DNA of 64,000 nucleotides from Pagrus major (Eukaryota; Chordata; Actinopteri; Spariformes; Sparidae): positions 6,283,297 to 6,347,296 of the forward strand of contig NC_133230.1 in the NCBI RefSeq assembly GCF_040436345.1, in the 5' to 3' direction. The translations under genes and the position numbers were made by a program. Of this stretch, positions 42,011 through 53,619 are shown piece after piece; position 1 is the first letter of the stretch; each line of letters starts with the position of its first letter. Below the pieces are notes generated by a model. That model was not told where the DNA came from and ran no database searches. It was given only the letters and a program-made list of their open reading frames with translations.

Positions 42011-45000
42011 TTACATCATGACGAGGCCTCTTCTTGCCCCGAGCGCACTCTCCTTTTTCTGCTTCCGGCCTTCTGTGTGTTTTGCTCTTCTATCCTCCCT
42101 AAAATAAGATACAAAAACATCCATAAGAGACTGATGTTGAGGGAGAGAACTATTACAGGAGACGAATGTGTATATGCCAGTGTGTGCTGTAATTTTAGAC
42201 GTACCGTGTCTGGACTTTGTGCTGTTTGTAATTTTTCTGATGCGAGTTTGAGATCAGCGACTTGTTTCCCGCTGTGTTTTCTTTGGGCTCCTCAAACGGC
42301 TTCAGCTTACCTATTTAAAAAGGAAAAAACAAAACAAAAACATCACATATTTGTCTGTCAACTGATACTGTATTTCCACGATGCAGAGAAATTAAAAAGT
42401 GATTTTGTACCTGTATGAGGCTTGTAGCCGAGCGGACGAGAGAGACTCGCCTTCAGATCAAAGTTCGGCTTCTTGTTTGTTCCAGGGGTTTTTGAGACAC
42501 TCGTGTTGCCCGTGAAAACGAATGTTCCTTTGGAATTCAAGGGGAGAAAAACTTAAATCACTCACTCTGTACATATCTACAGACACATTCAGTGATCGTT
42601 CCAAGCATTTTAAAAAGGTACCTGGAGTTTTTGTGGCAGAGAAAGTTGAAGTCTTGACAATGGTGGGCTTTCCTCCATCAGCTGTCTGTTTTTGTGGGGT
42701 GCTCGAGGTCAAACAGGGCGACATACGTGCCGGTGTCTTCACCATGGACCTCTTGTACTCATTGTCATGAGTGGCTTCTGAGAAACTGCATACAAACACA
42801 TTCAGTTGTTAAAGCTTCACATTGAAGACTACACACTATGCCTATAACAAGTAATAAGTCCCCATTGGAAGTCTCCATGTTTTATTATCTAAGTGCTATA
42901 CAAAGGCAACTGGACTTGCTTGAGTTCCAACTCTCATCCAAGAGGCTTCTGGTTCACAGTTTTCTATTGATCATTTTGACAGTGATCAATAAAAAAAAAT
43001 TCTTTAATGTCAATCTGAAAAGGGGTTGAATACTTGTACTGTGTTTACACATAGTGGTACAAAGTTGTGGACGGGCTCTTATGCCAACATGTGTACTTTT
43101 TGTTATTATGGCAAATTGAAAATACATCTCTACAAAGTAATCTAAATCAAAGTGTTGTTTTTCTGTTGACCAGGAAACAATTTGTACACGAGAGTGACTG
43201 AGAGGTACAAAATGTAACCAGCAAAGTCTTGTTACTCCTTAAAAGTTCCTGGGAGAATGACTAGTTTTTGGTTATTGGAGTGAACTGCTGTTGCAACAAA
43301 TGCCTATGGAAGAAAGCACGACTCACCGGACATTGATCCTGCGAGTGGAAAGGACAGTTGGTCTGAACAGAGGCTCTTCCTTCCCAGCAGGTTTCTTTGG
43401 AGGAGCTTTACTGGCCGAGAGCAAAGTGTGTCTACGTTTGTCCTCAGCTGCCTCCTTGTTCACCATGATGGGGCTGAACATGGTTGCACGAGTTGCTTTC
43501 TGTAGAATACATGAATGTATACAGGTCGTCACTTACTTTGCACCCTTTATCCTGCAGTTTTACAATTATGGATGTTCACCAAGTGGTGATTCTTACCACT
43601 TGAGTCTTGCCATGCAGCAGTTTAGTTTTGTCTGAAAGTTGCTGGGGAAAAAATGGGAACTTAAATTACTAACAAAAACATCATGTTTACGTACATATAT
43701 AACATTTAAAATGTTCTTAAAGTCAGAAAAGACTGTTTAGAGGCTTTTGAGTACCTTCAGCTCTTTCACTGAACTTTTGTAAGTCTCCATCTGCTTGGTC
43801 TTTCGCTGGACATAGGAGTCAATTGACTCCATCTTTTTAAAATGTGCCTCGTGGAGTTTCTTGAAGTCTGTAAGAGACACAATTTAGTTAATTTCAAGTA
43901 TGGTCTCTTTCTTTATTGGTCAAAGGGAGACAGGGTGGAAGCAACGAGAGAAAAAGAAAAAAAAAATCAAAGAACTTACTGGGAGTGACAGGCTTCAAAA
44001 CCGGCTTGTTCATCTGCTGCCCTTGGTAACGAGGGATTTTACCAGCTCTGGCCACTTTTGTTGCTTTTACTGGACACAAAAATGTATATAAGATAAAGAA
44101 TAAGTATATAATCATAACTTTAACATAAAGTTAAAAATCTCTGGAGAAAGAAGACGTCAACACATTAGGAGGCTAAGAGGAAGTTTGTGTTCTCGTTCAT
44201 CAAACCACACTACTGACCTGCATCACCCTGCACAGGTGCTTCATCCTTAATTTCAGGCTCCTGCTGCTGCAGCTGCTGCTCACTGCCAGTGGCCTCAGTT
44301 TCACTTTTGTCAGAATCCTTTGTAAAGGACACTCTTCTCTTCTTAGCACCCCTGGCACCAACAGGTGCAGCCACTTTGGAGTCAGCCTTGAAAGAAAAAC
44401 AGTTTGCATACATGTACCAATGAGAAGTGGGTGATGCACATGCACAGAAACATGCTAGGATGCAAACTCTATAGTGAGGACGTTTGTTACATGCAATCTA
44501 GTTGGAGTTATGTCAGTGTCATTGATTTAAGTTGACTATGTTATGATGTGCAATACCTCTGCAGTACTCGGAGGCAACTTGGCATCACACTCGGCCACTG
44601 GTTCAGTATCGGGGACCTTTCTCTTGGTACCGTTTCCTCTGCCTCGACGTGTGTTCACAAACACAGTGGGGCTGGAAACTTCGTCTTTACTTTCCTCAGC
44701 ACTGTCCACGGTTGTATTTTCCTCTTCTTGGAGAGCAGTGGCCTCCTCCTCTTCTCCCTGTGAAGCATCACAACAATACACCGGTATGGAGTACAGGCAT
44801 GGCTTAAGATTTCAGTTGCAGTGATACCAAATAATTCACAGGATTACGTTACCTGCCCTTCCTCCTCCTTGCTCCTCTCTTGTTCATAATGCTGCTTGAT
44901 CGCTTTCAGAAGTTTTTCGGCCTGTTTTTGAACAAAGAAAAGTATTTATCGCCCAGTAACACTCAGATGTAAATGTTAGCTTACAGTAGCCGTTAGCATA

Positions 45001-45121
45001 ATGGACACGCCTCACCATGTTTTCTTAAAAAAGTGCATCCCCTCACCTTCATGTTGGCTTTAAATCCGAGCTCCTTGGCGAGGCTTCGCAACTCTGCATA
45101 TTTCATGGAGTCCAGATCCAT
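42011..45121 (-). CDS. nusap1: nucleolar and spindle-associated protein 1
   Basis: NuSAP binds and bundles spindle microtubules near chromosomes in mitosis. Coding exons: 45121-45047, 44921-44853, 44757-44557, 44386-44218, 44069-43980, 43867-43755, 43641-43597, 43499-43327, 42785-42622, 42527-42411, 42310-42205, 42098-42011. The phases join to 1410 nt, 469 aa (human 441). The N-terminal SAP-type motif is clear ([20 protein letters not shown], about residues 1-40). An acidic middle region follows, then basic microtubule-binding segments with [17 protein letters not shown] and [16 protein letters not shown], as in human NuSAP. A KEN box in EEPKENTAG (about 415-417) fits known APC/C-Cdh1 turnover. 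The last exon is strongly basic. The acceptor at 44069 has an in-frame alternative six bases on. It is head-to-head with oip5. Confidence 0.95.
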
Positions 45122-45664
45122 GTTGGTGTGACTTTTACTCCGTTTTGTGAGGAGAAGTTAGCATGTGCACGTCACGTCTCTCTTGTGTTGTGAGCTGCGG
45201 AGGCGCCTGACGGTTAAAATTTCCCCCCTCCGTTCAAAACACGGCAGCAGACGCCATTTGATTGGCTGCTGCGTGCGACCGGAAGTGCCTCGCAGCCAAT
45301 CAGAGCGAAGCTGACTTTTTTAGCGTTTAGGTAAAAAAAAAAAAAAAAAAAGAGGCGTTTAAACTTCATCAGCTAACTATTGCGCTCGGATTTTGACCCT
45401 TAAAATTAAATAATTAATTAATAAATTAATTTAAAAATAAATACAACGCTCTCTGGCGTTTCTATCGGCACTTCTCTCATTTCTCCACGTGGTGGCAGTG
45501 TTGCACCACGCAAACTAACGTGACGTCACAGCGCGCAGAGTTTAAACAGAAGAAGAAGAAGAAGAAGAAGAAGGAGGAGGAAGTATCCTGCTTTCTGGTG
45601 AGTTTGGTTCAAACTTAAAGCGGGACAACAAGCTTTCTACCAGACAGGAAAAAACATCATCAAC
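45122..45664. promoter_or_regulatory. shared nusap1/oip5 promoter with CCAAT boxes
   Basis: The start codons of nusap1 (minus) and oip5 (plus) lie 543 bases apart, back to back. The interval holds two NF-Y-type CCAAT boxes: GATTGGCTG near 45259 (minus orientation) and AGCCAATCAGAG near 45294 (plus orientation), about 35 bases apart. This is the spacing and motif usual in promoters of G2/M genes. TTTAAAC-like stretches near 45356 and 45541 could be CHR-type elements, but that is weak. No TATA box is seen. Confidence 0.65.
45548..45585. repeat. (GAA)n/(GGA) microsatellite in the oip5 leader
   Basis: Eight or so GAA units followed by GGA units lie roughly 80 bases before the oip5 start codon, probably inside its 5' UTR. 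Confidence 0.85.
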
Positions 45665-47560
45665 ATGGAATTTGATGGGAGCATCTTAAGTCAGTGTACA
45701 GGCGATGGAAAGCTGGCGGAAGAGGCGGAAGACAAGCAGCAGCAGATGACTCTCCACTGTCAACAGTGCAACACTGTGCTGGGGGACTCTCATGGCGTCT
45801 GTGGGGAGATTAAATGTATGGACTCTGTCATGTGTCTAAGTAAGTTCACTGTATCTTCATCTTACTGTGGAGGCAGAGGGCAATATAACAGCTGTGTGTG
45901 TGTTTTAAATATTAAGAAATCAGCTAAGGTTGATAAATAAAGTAGACTTTTTTGATAACAGATAAATGTGAAATGTTGTCGTATTATTAAAAAAAAAAAA
46001 ATGAAATAACTCAAGGTCCACTGACCAGTACTGACTATGAGATTTTTATGCATCTTGACAACAAATCTCATGATCTTATTTAGTGGCTGGAGTTTGCTTT
46101 AGTTGTCATGAAGATAACTCAGTTGCCAAAAACTCAAAATAATATAACTTTTATTGTAATTTTGTATTTACCTTTGCTAATGTGTATTCTGGTACGGTAT
46201 GTTCTTCAGTTTGTGTTTTGCAGGGCTGCTGCACCCTCCCTTCTTAATCCAAATGTATTAATCAATACCTTGCTGCTTGTCTCCCTTCAGAAGTAACCAA
46301 TGATGTGGTCATCGGTGATGCAATGGAGTTAAGACACAAAGGGGAAATGGCTAATTGGTGAGTGGGAAAAAAAAATGCTGGTTGGGCTTTTGGAGAGATA
46401 AATGTAGGGGAAAAACAATATGTTATGCTCTTGTAGAGGCAATGTGTTTGTTCTGTGTGGAAAGTCCTTAGATGTACTTGTGGTAAAGTTCTTAAATTTA
46501 AGTAAATGCATCAGACTTTCTGTCTTCAACCCTCGATTGACACACACATACATCACTGCTGTCGTTTCCTCTCAGCATCTACAGTTCTCTGAAATGTCGC
46601 AGCTGCTGCTCTGCTGTGGGGAAAGTCATTCACTCAGCCCCGCTGCGTTTGGCCATGGTCCGTTCCATCTTTCTCCTCAACAAAGCAAACATCAGCTGGT
46701 AAGCTGTGCTGCTTCTGTGAGCACACAAAGCATATTGACTTCTTTTGCACAGGTTTACTGCTGTCGTGAGAGGCTAATATAAACAGGTGCCTTATGAGCG
46801 TTTTCCATTGTACGAGCTGCTCGGGTTAAAGATGAAACAGCCAATTCCTCATGTTTGTAGACAGTTTTTTATTCTACAGACACCGTTAATATTCAAAAAT
46901 TTTAGAGTACATCACGTGTCCTATTTTTCTCTGCAGTTACATCCTCAACAGCAGCTCAATGGTGGCAGCATCCAGCCTTACATTTGATAAGAAGGTCCTC
47001 CGAGACACCATTAATGAGGTGAGACAACAAATGTCATATTGTGTTTATTATATATAAATATATAAAGTCAGTGCTGTAGTGACATACGATAAGCATTTAC
47101 TTGTTTTATGATCTGGCAATTTTTGTACAACTAATTATATAATCGTGAATGCAGAGTCCTTTTTAAAAGACAAAATTCAGTTCCCTTGTCAAATATGAGC
47201 TGTTGAAACGGTGTGAAAGTTCAGCCTGCGTCTGACACCAAAGTTACACTGTGGCTAAAATCCATCAGCCTCAGTTGCTCTCAGGAAGCCTTCTGGTGGA
47301 GCGGAAAAACAGCATTCCTATAAAGCCACTTCTCTATGAATTTGTACCTCTAGATGTTTTGGAGGACGACTGTCGAAAGAAAATGCAGGCAGGAACAATA
47401 AATGCTTTGGGGGAAAAAAATCAAATGCCTTCTACTGAAAGCACAAATTTGTCCCTTTCCACTGCAGGTGAGACAGCAGTTTGAAGAAAAGTTGGATCAG
47501 ATGACACGCGTTAGGAGCAGACTGGCTGACATGAGTGGTACGAGTACATTTGACAAGTAG
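45665..47560 (+). CDS. oip5: Opa-interacting protein 5 / Mis18-beta
   Basis: Mis18-beta forms the Mis18 complex with Mis18-alpha and M18BP1, which licenses CENP-A deposition at centromeres after mitosis. Coding exons: 45665-45839, 46291-46357, 46576-46698, 46937-47018, 47468-47560. They join in phase to 540 nt, 179 aa (human 229, with a longer N-terminus). The Mis18/Yippee-like zinc fold is marked by two CxxC pairs: C32-Q-Q-C35 and C88-R-S-C91. GDAMELRHKG lies between them. The C-terminal part (about 137-170, RDTINEVRQQFEEKLDQM) is the helix that makes the alpha/beta coiled coil. The chosen ATG is the first in the exon, after the GAA repeat. Confidence 0.93.
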
Positions 47561-48234
47561 TGTGCGTACAAGCAATCCCAACTGTACCTTGTGTTCTCCA
47601 ATCTGCTCTCCAGCCCCTCTTGTTGACTAGTTTATGTTGTAAATAATAAGAAGTTTATGTAAAAAAATGGGTCAACATCCATGTGAAATACAGGACAAAA
47701 TGTGAATAATTAATTAATTTGGTCCATAGTGGAGACATGAAAGCAGATAAAAATGGTTCCAGGCTGCCAGCCTGACCGGATCACCAGTCAGCCTGTGATT
47801 TCCCAGGAGATTTCTAAACCCCTGTCAGAAACTGTGAAAGCGAGGTTTATAGGGAATAACGCTGATGGATTCATTATTCTGTACCCATCACAATGTGCAT
47901 TCAACATTTAAAGCAAAAAAACTGCCTGTTGCCAGTTTAATGTTGAACAGTTTCTATACGCTCCAACGGGCAGTGAAAGGAATTCAATGTTGACGTAGAA
48001 AAACTCAGAGCAAACTTGATATGTGTCCCACTCTTGTTAAGGATTTAAAAATGTCAATGTAGTCTCTCTGCTTTTCATTTAATGACTTTGTTTTGTGGTA
48101 TGTAACAAGCAATGCAGCCTCATGGGTGTAAACAAAGCTATAGACTTTTGCTGTTCTGCAAAGATAATGTATACTATGTCATTCATTTTGTAACAGCACT
48201 CAAACTGTAAGTAAACATTAACACACAGCCATCC
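47561..48234 (+). other. oip5: oip5 3' untranslated region / gap before the Cyrano 3' end
   Basis: This is the A/T-rich sequence after the oip5 stop. I find no canonical AATAAA on the plus strand before about 48.2 kb, so the oip5 3' end is not located. It converges with the non-coding transcript from the other strand. Confidence 0.45.
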
Positions 48235-51200
48235 AATTGGCACCATGCTGCATTTTATTGCTGAATTTCTGATACAGATTCTTTTCTCTTTTTTTTTTAG
48301 TTAATACAAAACCAGACAAGAGGCTCACACGTAATAAGCATGCCCATTTCCTCCCTCTGGAGTGCATAGTTTCCACACAGTCCACCTCCTCAGTGGAAAA
48401 GTTGATCAACAAAGTAATGTCATTAATCATCTTCCCTAAGCTTTTGTTTTTTTTTTGTTGCTTTTTTCTATGGGAACAAAAGGTTGAAAGGTGTTTGTCA
48501 GCTGCACTGTGGCTTTACTGCCGTGGGTTATGTTTGGCACAACAGAGAGTGAGAGCAGAAACACTTCAAACTCTGACACATCTTTTTTTTGGTGCAATTT
48601 AGTCGGTTAAAACCACAGCTGATGATCAAAGCTACTTCAACATGCTTGCTGTTGTGTCAAAACAACCGTCCCCAAGTTGTCACTGTGTCACAGAACATCT
48701 GATTTGAACATTTTCATTAGCCTAATTACACTCATTCACATTACAAAGTTGGATTATTGCATGCAATACAAATCATTCATTATTCTGCTAAGTCATGCAT
48801 ATTTTTTAAACCCATATATTCATGTTGCTAGACGCCTACTTGCTTATAAATTGTGATTATAAATCCCAACAAAGAGCATCACAGGGTTTTCAGAACACAG
48901 TATTCAAGACAGGATGGTGATGACAGTGCAAGTCAGTACATAGAGAGAAAGTGCTTTTCAAACGTGTGTCAAGTCTGTTCAATAAGTCCTTTGCAGCCAC
49001 AGAGTTACTGAAAGTCTATATTTCTACAGGAAGAAGGTGGGTTTTTATGTAAAAATGCTACAACAACTGAAATTTAAAGCATCTCTCATGTACCGATCGG
49101 TTTAGATTATTGTTTTGGTGTTCGAAGAATACGAGGCAGGGAAAATAATGATGCTACAGCTGTCCTCACGTATACCTTGTTCTGCAGGAAGTATTCAAAA
49201 CCTCTATAAGTGATACTGTATTCTAAAGTCAGTTATACGACTTCCAAAAAAAGTGACTAATAGATAGGCATAACAGAAAGGGAGGGAAAATCCTTTCCAC
49301 ATGACATTACAGACTTCTTTTAACACGTATACCCTGGCACTAAACTCATGCATTGTTGTAGGTTATTGCTTCTAAAACTCTAATCAAATACAATTTTATG
49401 GATTAAAATATATCGCTCTGAATCCCAAAACTATGAGGTATTATGTACAATACGATGTCATGGTGAGATCTTAATTCTAGGACTAAAACACTATGTTGGA
49501 TCGCGAGCAATTATTTCCAAACCTAAGATTAAAGAACGACTCTTATTATAACATTCCTCTCTAAAAGTTTCTATCATTGTCACATCAGAGCTTTTTGGGA
49601 GCTTTTTTTGGCCGTTGCATAATGGCTAACTTAATTCTTTTGATGCTTGAGAGTGCAGTTTAGGACGTCTCTTAAGCATTTTTTACAATCCTAAGAACAT
49701 ACAGCAGTTCTGTTAGAAAGCACTTACTTAAATTGATCATACACGGCTATATAAAACAACTTGAAATACTTATTAACTGCATACCCTGATTGTGTCATTT
49801 AATCATGCAACTTATTCTACACCCGAGACATGGAACATAAACGAGATCTTGCATTAGATTTTAGGGCAAAGCTGTATCTAAATGTGGTGTGTTTAAAGGT
49901 GCAGTACGTCAATCTACCACCCTTGAGTTGAGTTTTGAGCTCCAGCTTAGTCTAGAAATCGATTTCACTATTCTTCATGAAGCAAGCATCACTACTGGTC
50001 ATGCATGGCTACTATAATGTTGGCACCACAGTCCCGCTAAATAAGCTAATGCACATGAGTCTATACATATCTTAATGGAAGACATTGGTGATTTTGTTGC
50101 TTTCAAACAACTTGTCACTTGTTTATACAATATACAGTTTGGTCAACAACATGACAGTTAAGATCAAATATTGCACAAATCCCGGTAATGTGATATTTTT
50201 TTCCCCCCTACAGAGATCATGGAAAATTAACCAAAGTAAAGTTGAAAAAAATGAGACCAGGGTTTCCTTCAGGTAAGGACAAATCCACTATGAGCTTCAA
50301 TCAAAGAAATTAAAGGTGCTATTTCAGCACTTGTGTCCCTCAGCTTACTGGACACATAAAAACAACAGGTGGACATAAAGCCTAATATTTGATTCACCCA
50401 TTTTTCGCATTACTTTCTCTGGTACAAAAGGAATCAAATAGTCAATTCTGTCTCCACCTGCAGCGATTAAAGAGGGGAGCACAACGTATCCAAGGGAAGA
50501 AGAGAAAAAAATAAGCAATACAAAACAAAGATAATGCTAAGGGAGGAACATTGGACAAGACTATCATAATAAAATACTAATTTTGAAGTTAAAATATGCC
50601 AAATTTTAGGGATCTCAAGGTTTAACTCACATTGGAAATATTGCCAACTGTCTCTACCTGCAATTTGTGAATAAACCTGCAGACTTGACAAAGGGAGAGC
50701 ACAAGAAATTTAAAATCGATGCAGAGTTTCCTCTACTCCTAAAACCAAATTCATCTTTCTTACATTTATAAAACTGCTGTGGCGCTTGACAACCGTTCCT
50801 GTACTGATCACGCTTCACTCCTGTTGGACTTGTTATGGCGATGAGGTAGTGTGAAAAACAAAAAAATACACCCTATGAGTCTAATTTAATCACAGGCCTT
50901 GATCTTTGCTACAGTATCTTGTGTCTTTACTTTCTTCCCAGGAAACGGGAACAGTTTGTTCATTATCAAACTGCTTTGATCTAATTACAGAGCGCGTGGG
51001 GAGTTCTTTTTTTACAAATTGCATCCGTGACTACGTTAACATGCAGCCGGATAAGAATCGAAAGCAAATCTGACTGAAAATGCCCCAGTGATGGAGACCA
51101 GGCAATTACACAGAGAGCAGAGTCAGCTTAGTGACTGCAGAGCCACATTTGGCTACATGTGAACGTAGTCAGAGTGTGCATGATGAGCATCACACGAGCC

Positions 51201-52350
51201 CACGATCTTGGCAGATATCCTGATGGTTGATAACGCTGCAGAATAAGGCCAGGACAGTGGGGGATGCTGTGGAGGAGAGAGGGCCAGTGTCCCAGCTACA
51301 GCAGGAAGGAGGGCGCCCATGTCCCCGAAGCCCAAAAGAGGTCATCTCCTCGGTGAGTCTTCATTCTTATCCTCCACTGGTCTGGGTGGCCGTGGAAGTG
51401 ATCTGTTGTTGGTGCTGAGGCTGGTTTGAAGGGAGATGTTCCTGTAGTCTGGGCTTCAGCTGCTTTCACAATTGAATTTACAGGGAAACCCATCCTAAGG
51501 ATAAAAATTCACAGTTTAGTTTTAATTTGCAAATGTAGATCAGTGTCTTCTAAAGCTGAGCAGCTGAATGACAACTTGAGGGTCTATACAATGTCAGACT
51601 GGAGTGAAAAATACCTGTTAAAATGTATTTATGCAAAAATAGTGCATTTTTTCTTCCATAAAAAGGTCAAATCAACATTTGCAGAGATATAAAACAGCAA
51701 ATATTTACAATGAAGCAGCTCAATCTAGGGATTGATTGGTATTATTGCTTGAAAAATGACTTAAACAACTTAATTTATCCTAAAATCCGAGACCTGTTAA
51801 AAGAAACATGGTGGTATTGATTATTAATAGGCCAGTTAAGTCCACTGAAGTGCTCTCATGTCAAGGAAAGCAGGGAGTTCTGATTTTTTAGACACTGGAT
51901 TTAGTCTGTAAATCACTGGATTATCTTAGTATATATTTAATGTAAAAGCAAATTATCATCGCCGATTCCCCAGAAGGAGGAAAATAAAGGTATAGCATGA
52001 CTGAAAATCACTGACCTTGGTGTGAGCGTCGGTCCGAAATGATGCAGAGGTATTTCCACTGTGCTTCGCGCTGCAGCTGCTCATAATGGTAAACAAAAGC
52101 CAGGGGGGTTTCTTCTTCTACGGTGACACATTTACGTCTCCCAAACCGGACGTATGCCGGGTTTCTTCTGGGGGACAGTGTCCGCGCTGGGTGAGGGGAC
52201 ATTTCGAGAGAAAAAAAAAAGACGATAACCTCCGGGGGCCCCCTTTTTCCTCCACCCCGGAGAGGAGAAGGTCCCCTCGTCCCCTTTCTCCGCACACCCT
52301 CCGCTCTACGCCATTTTCGCTCTGCTACTACGGCCGAGCGAGAGAGAGCG
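48235..52350 (-). ncRNA. oip5-as1: long non-coding RNA Cyrano (oip5 antisense RNA 1)
   Basis: Cyrano is a conserved vertebrate lncRNA lying between CHP1 and OIP5, opposite in strand to OIP5, and known to drive destruction of the microRNA miR-7. Three things support it here. It has the same position and orientation relative to oip5 and chp1. No protein-coding exons are found in 4 kb. A near-perfect miR-7 site lies at 50076-50099 on the minus strand. A first exon ending at 52016 (CCAAG before GTCAGT) and an acceptor giving an exon start at 51494 (TCCTTAG) are visible. An AATAAA on the minus strand (plus 48254-48259) fits the 3' end. Whether more introns lie between 51494 and the miR-7 site is unclear, since donor-like and acceptor-like sites exist near 50630, 49731 and 50678. 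The start site near 52350 is inferred from the CG-rich region. Confidence 0.82.
50076..50099 (-). promoter_or_regulatory. oip5-as1: extensively complementary miR-7 site of Cyrano
   Basis: The minus-strand RNA reads CAACAAAATCAC, then CAAT, then GTCTTCCA. The last eight bases pair with miR-7 nucleotides 1-8 and the first twelve pair with nucleotides 11-22. Only a small central loop (four target bases opposite two microRNA bases) is left unpaired. A full seed plus a long 3' match with a central loop is the layout known to trigger target-directed microRNA degradation. It is the hallmark of Cyrano in human, mouse and zebrafish. Confidence 0.88.
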
Positions 52351-52450
52351 ACGATTGTAGCAGAGACCTGTCAATCAAAAGTTAAGCCCGCCCCGGAAGT
52401 TCTTCTTCTTCTGTCACGACAGTTATCAATTAACTTCGTGGTGCGTTTAC
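52000..52450 (-). promoter_or_regulatory. oip5-as1: Cyrano first exon and CpG-rich promoter
   Basis: The stretch is much richer in G+C and CG pairs than its surroundings (for example around 52140-52340) and ends at the splice donor at 52016/52015. A CCCGCCCCGGAAG stretch near 52388 offers GC-box and ETS-type motifs. Short open frames here on both strands look accidental. Confidence 0.6.
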
Positions 52451-52639
52451 GGCCGCTCGCTGAACACGAGAATGACGAGCATTAACAACAATTTATGAAG
52501 TAATTTAAGGGTACGATAGTGTGTATCAACACAAAATGTACTGAAGCATTAAAATAGAACAGAATACTCCATTTAAGAGTGAAATATTGATATAGATAAC
52601 GCTACACGTTAGCTAGAGGTCCTGCTGACAGCTGAAATT

Positions 52640-52722
52640 TAGCTAGTGCTCGAACAATAGGCGATTAATCGAGTAGTTGAATGACAGAAAATTCATTAGT
52701 TGATTAATTTAGTAGTCAATCA
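52640..52722. repeat. interspersed-repeat fragment with GATTAATCGAG motif
   Basis: GCGATTAATCGAGTAGTTG, a degenerate TGACAGAAAAT piece and GTTGATTAATT resemble the terminal part of the repeat at 520-746 and 35150-35395, in the opposite orientation. It is degenerate. Confidence 0.4.
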
Positions 52723-52979
52723 AAAAAAAAACAACAACATTTAGATCAAATAATCTTTTATCATTTATAAAGAACTGTTCGCTGCTTTCATGTAAATTGA
52801 ATATTGTGTTGGACCGTTTGTTTGACAGCTTTTTAATGTTTACTGACTAAATTATTAATTTTTTTCTTCTTCTTATAAATTAATGATGTAATTAACATTT
52901 GACTGTTGCAATGCTATTCTTATTCAGTCACATTTTACAAACAAATTTTTCATTTAGATTAAAAGCCTAAGTATGTTAG

Positions 52980-53420
52980 TTTGGGCATTGGTTTGCATTT
53001 GCAAATGTTTTTGTGTCTTTATTGTGCAAGCAGAATTTAAACATGAATTTAATTTAGTCTCCTCTGTTCAGAAGACCTCAGGGACAAGTGAAGACATTTT
53101 TTTTTATTGTGATCTTAATTGTTTCCTCTCGTGGGAAAAAAAAAAACACTGTGAAAGAGTAAAAAAGAATTACTAATGTGTGAATCCAAGTGGCAAAAAA
53201 AAAATGACAGGAGAGAAAAAAATATGTTTTTCATTTGCGAAACCGAGTGAAAAAAATGTTTTCTTCATGTTTGACAGTGAAATTTTTTTTTTTTTTTTCC
53301 TGGTGAAAACAAAATTGCATGTGTGAAACAGATTTTTTTCCACTAGGTTTAACACATGAAAAATTAGATTTCTGTTTGAAAGACACTTTTTTGACTTGGT
53401 TTCAAAGATAGAAAAATAAT
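52980..53420. repeat. low-complexity region with recurring GTGAAA plus A/T runs
   Basis: Short GTGAAA or GTGGAAA-like words recur every 30-50 bases, each followed by a run of A or T (for example near 53150, 53249, 53277, 53304 and 53320). It looks like a worn tandem repeat in the Cyrano-chp1 spacer. The open frame read through it is not a gene. Confidence 0.5.
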
Positions 53421-53619
53421 TAAGGAACTTGGTAAGATTATCCTGGCAAAACTTAGTCATACACACACAGGAAAGAAACCAATTTAGATCAGATTTAGAA
53501 AATGGATCACCAGAAAAGTAATTTCTTCACTTCGGTACCTCTGACCTGGGCCTGAAGTGTTCATACAGTACAAAGACTAAAATAAAATCAGATACACACG
53601 TTAAGAAAAAGCACACAAA

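Noticed and set aside
52008-52385. Open frames of 95-99 codons on both strands near 52.0-52.4 kb
   Set aside because: They lie in the CG-rich Cyrano promoter and first exon, where stop codons are rare by composition. They show no motif or matching splice frame.
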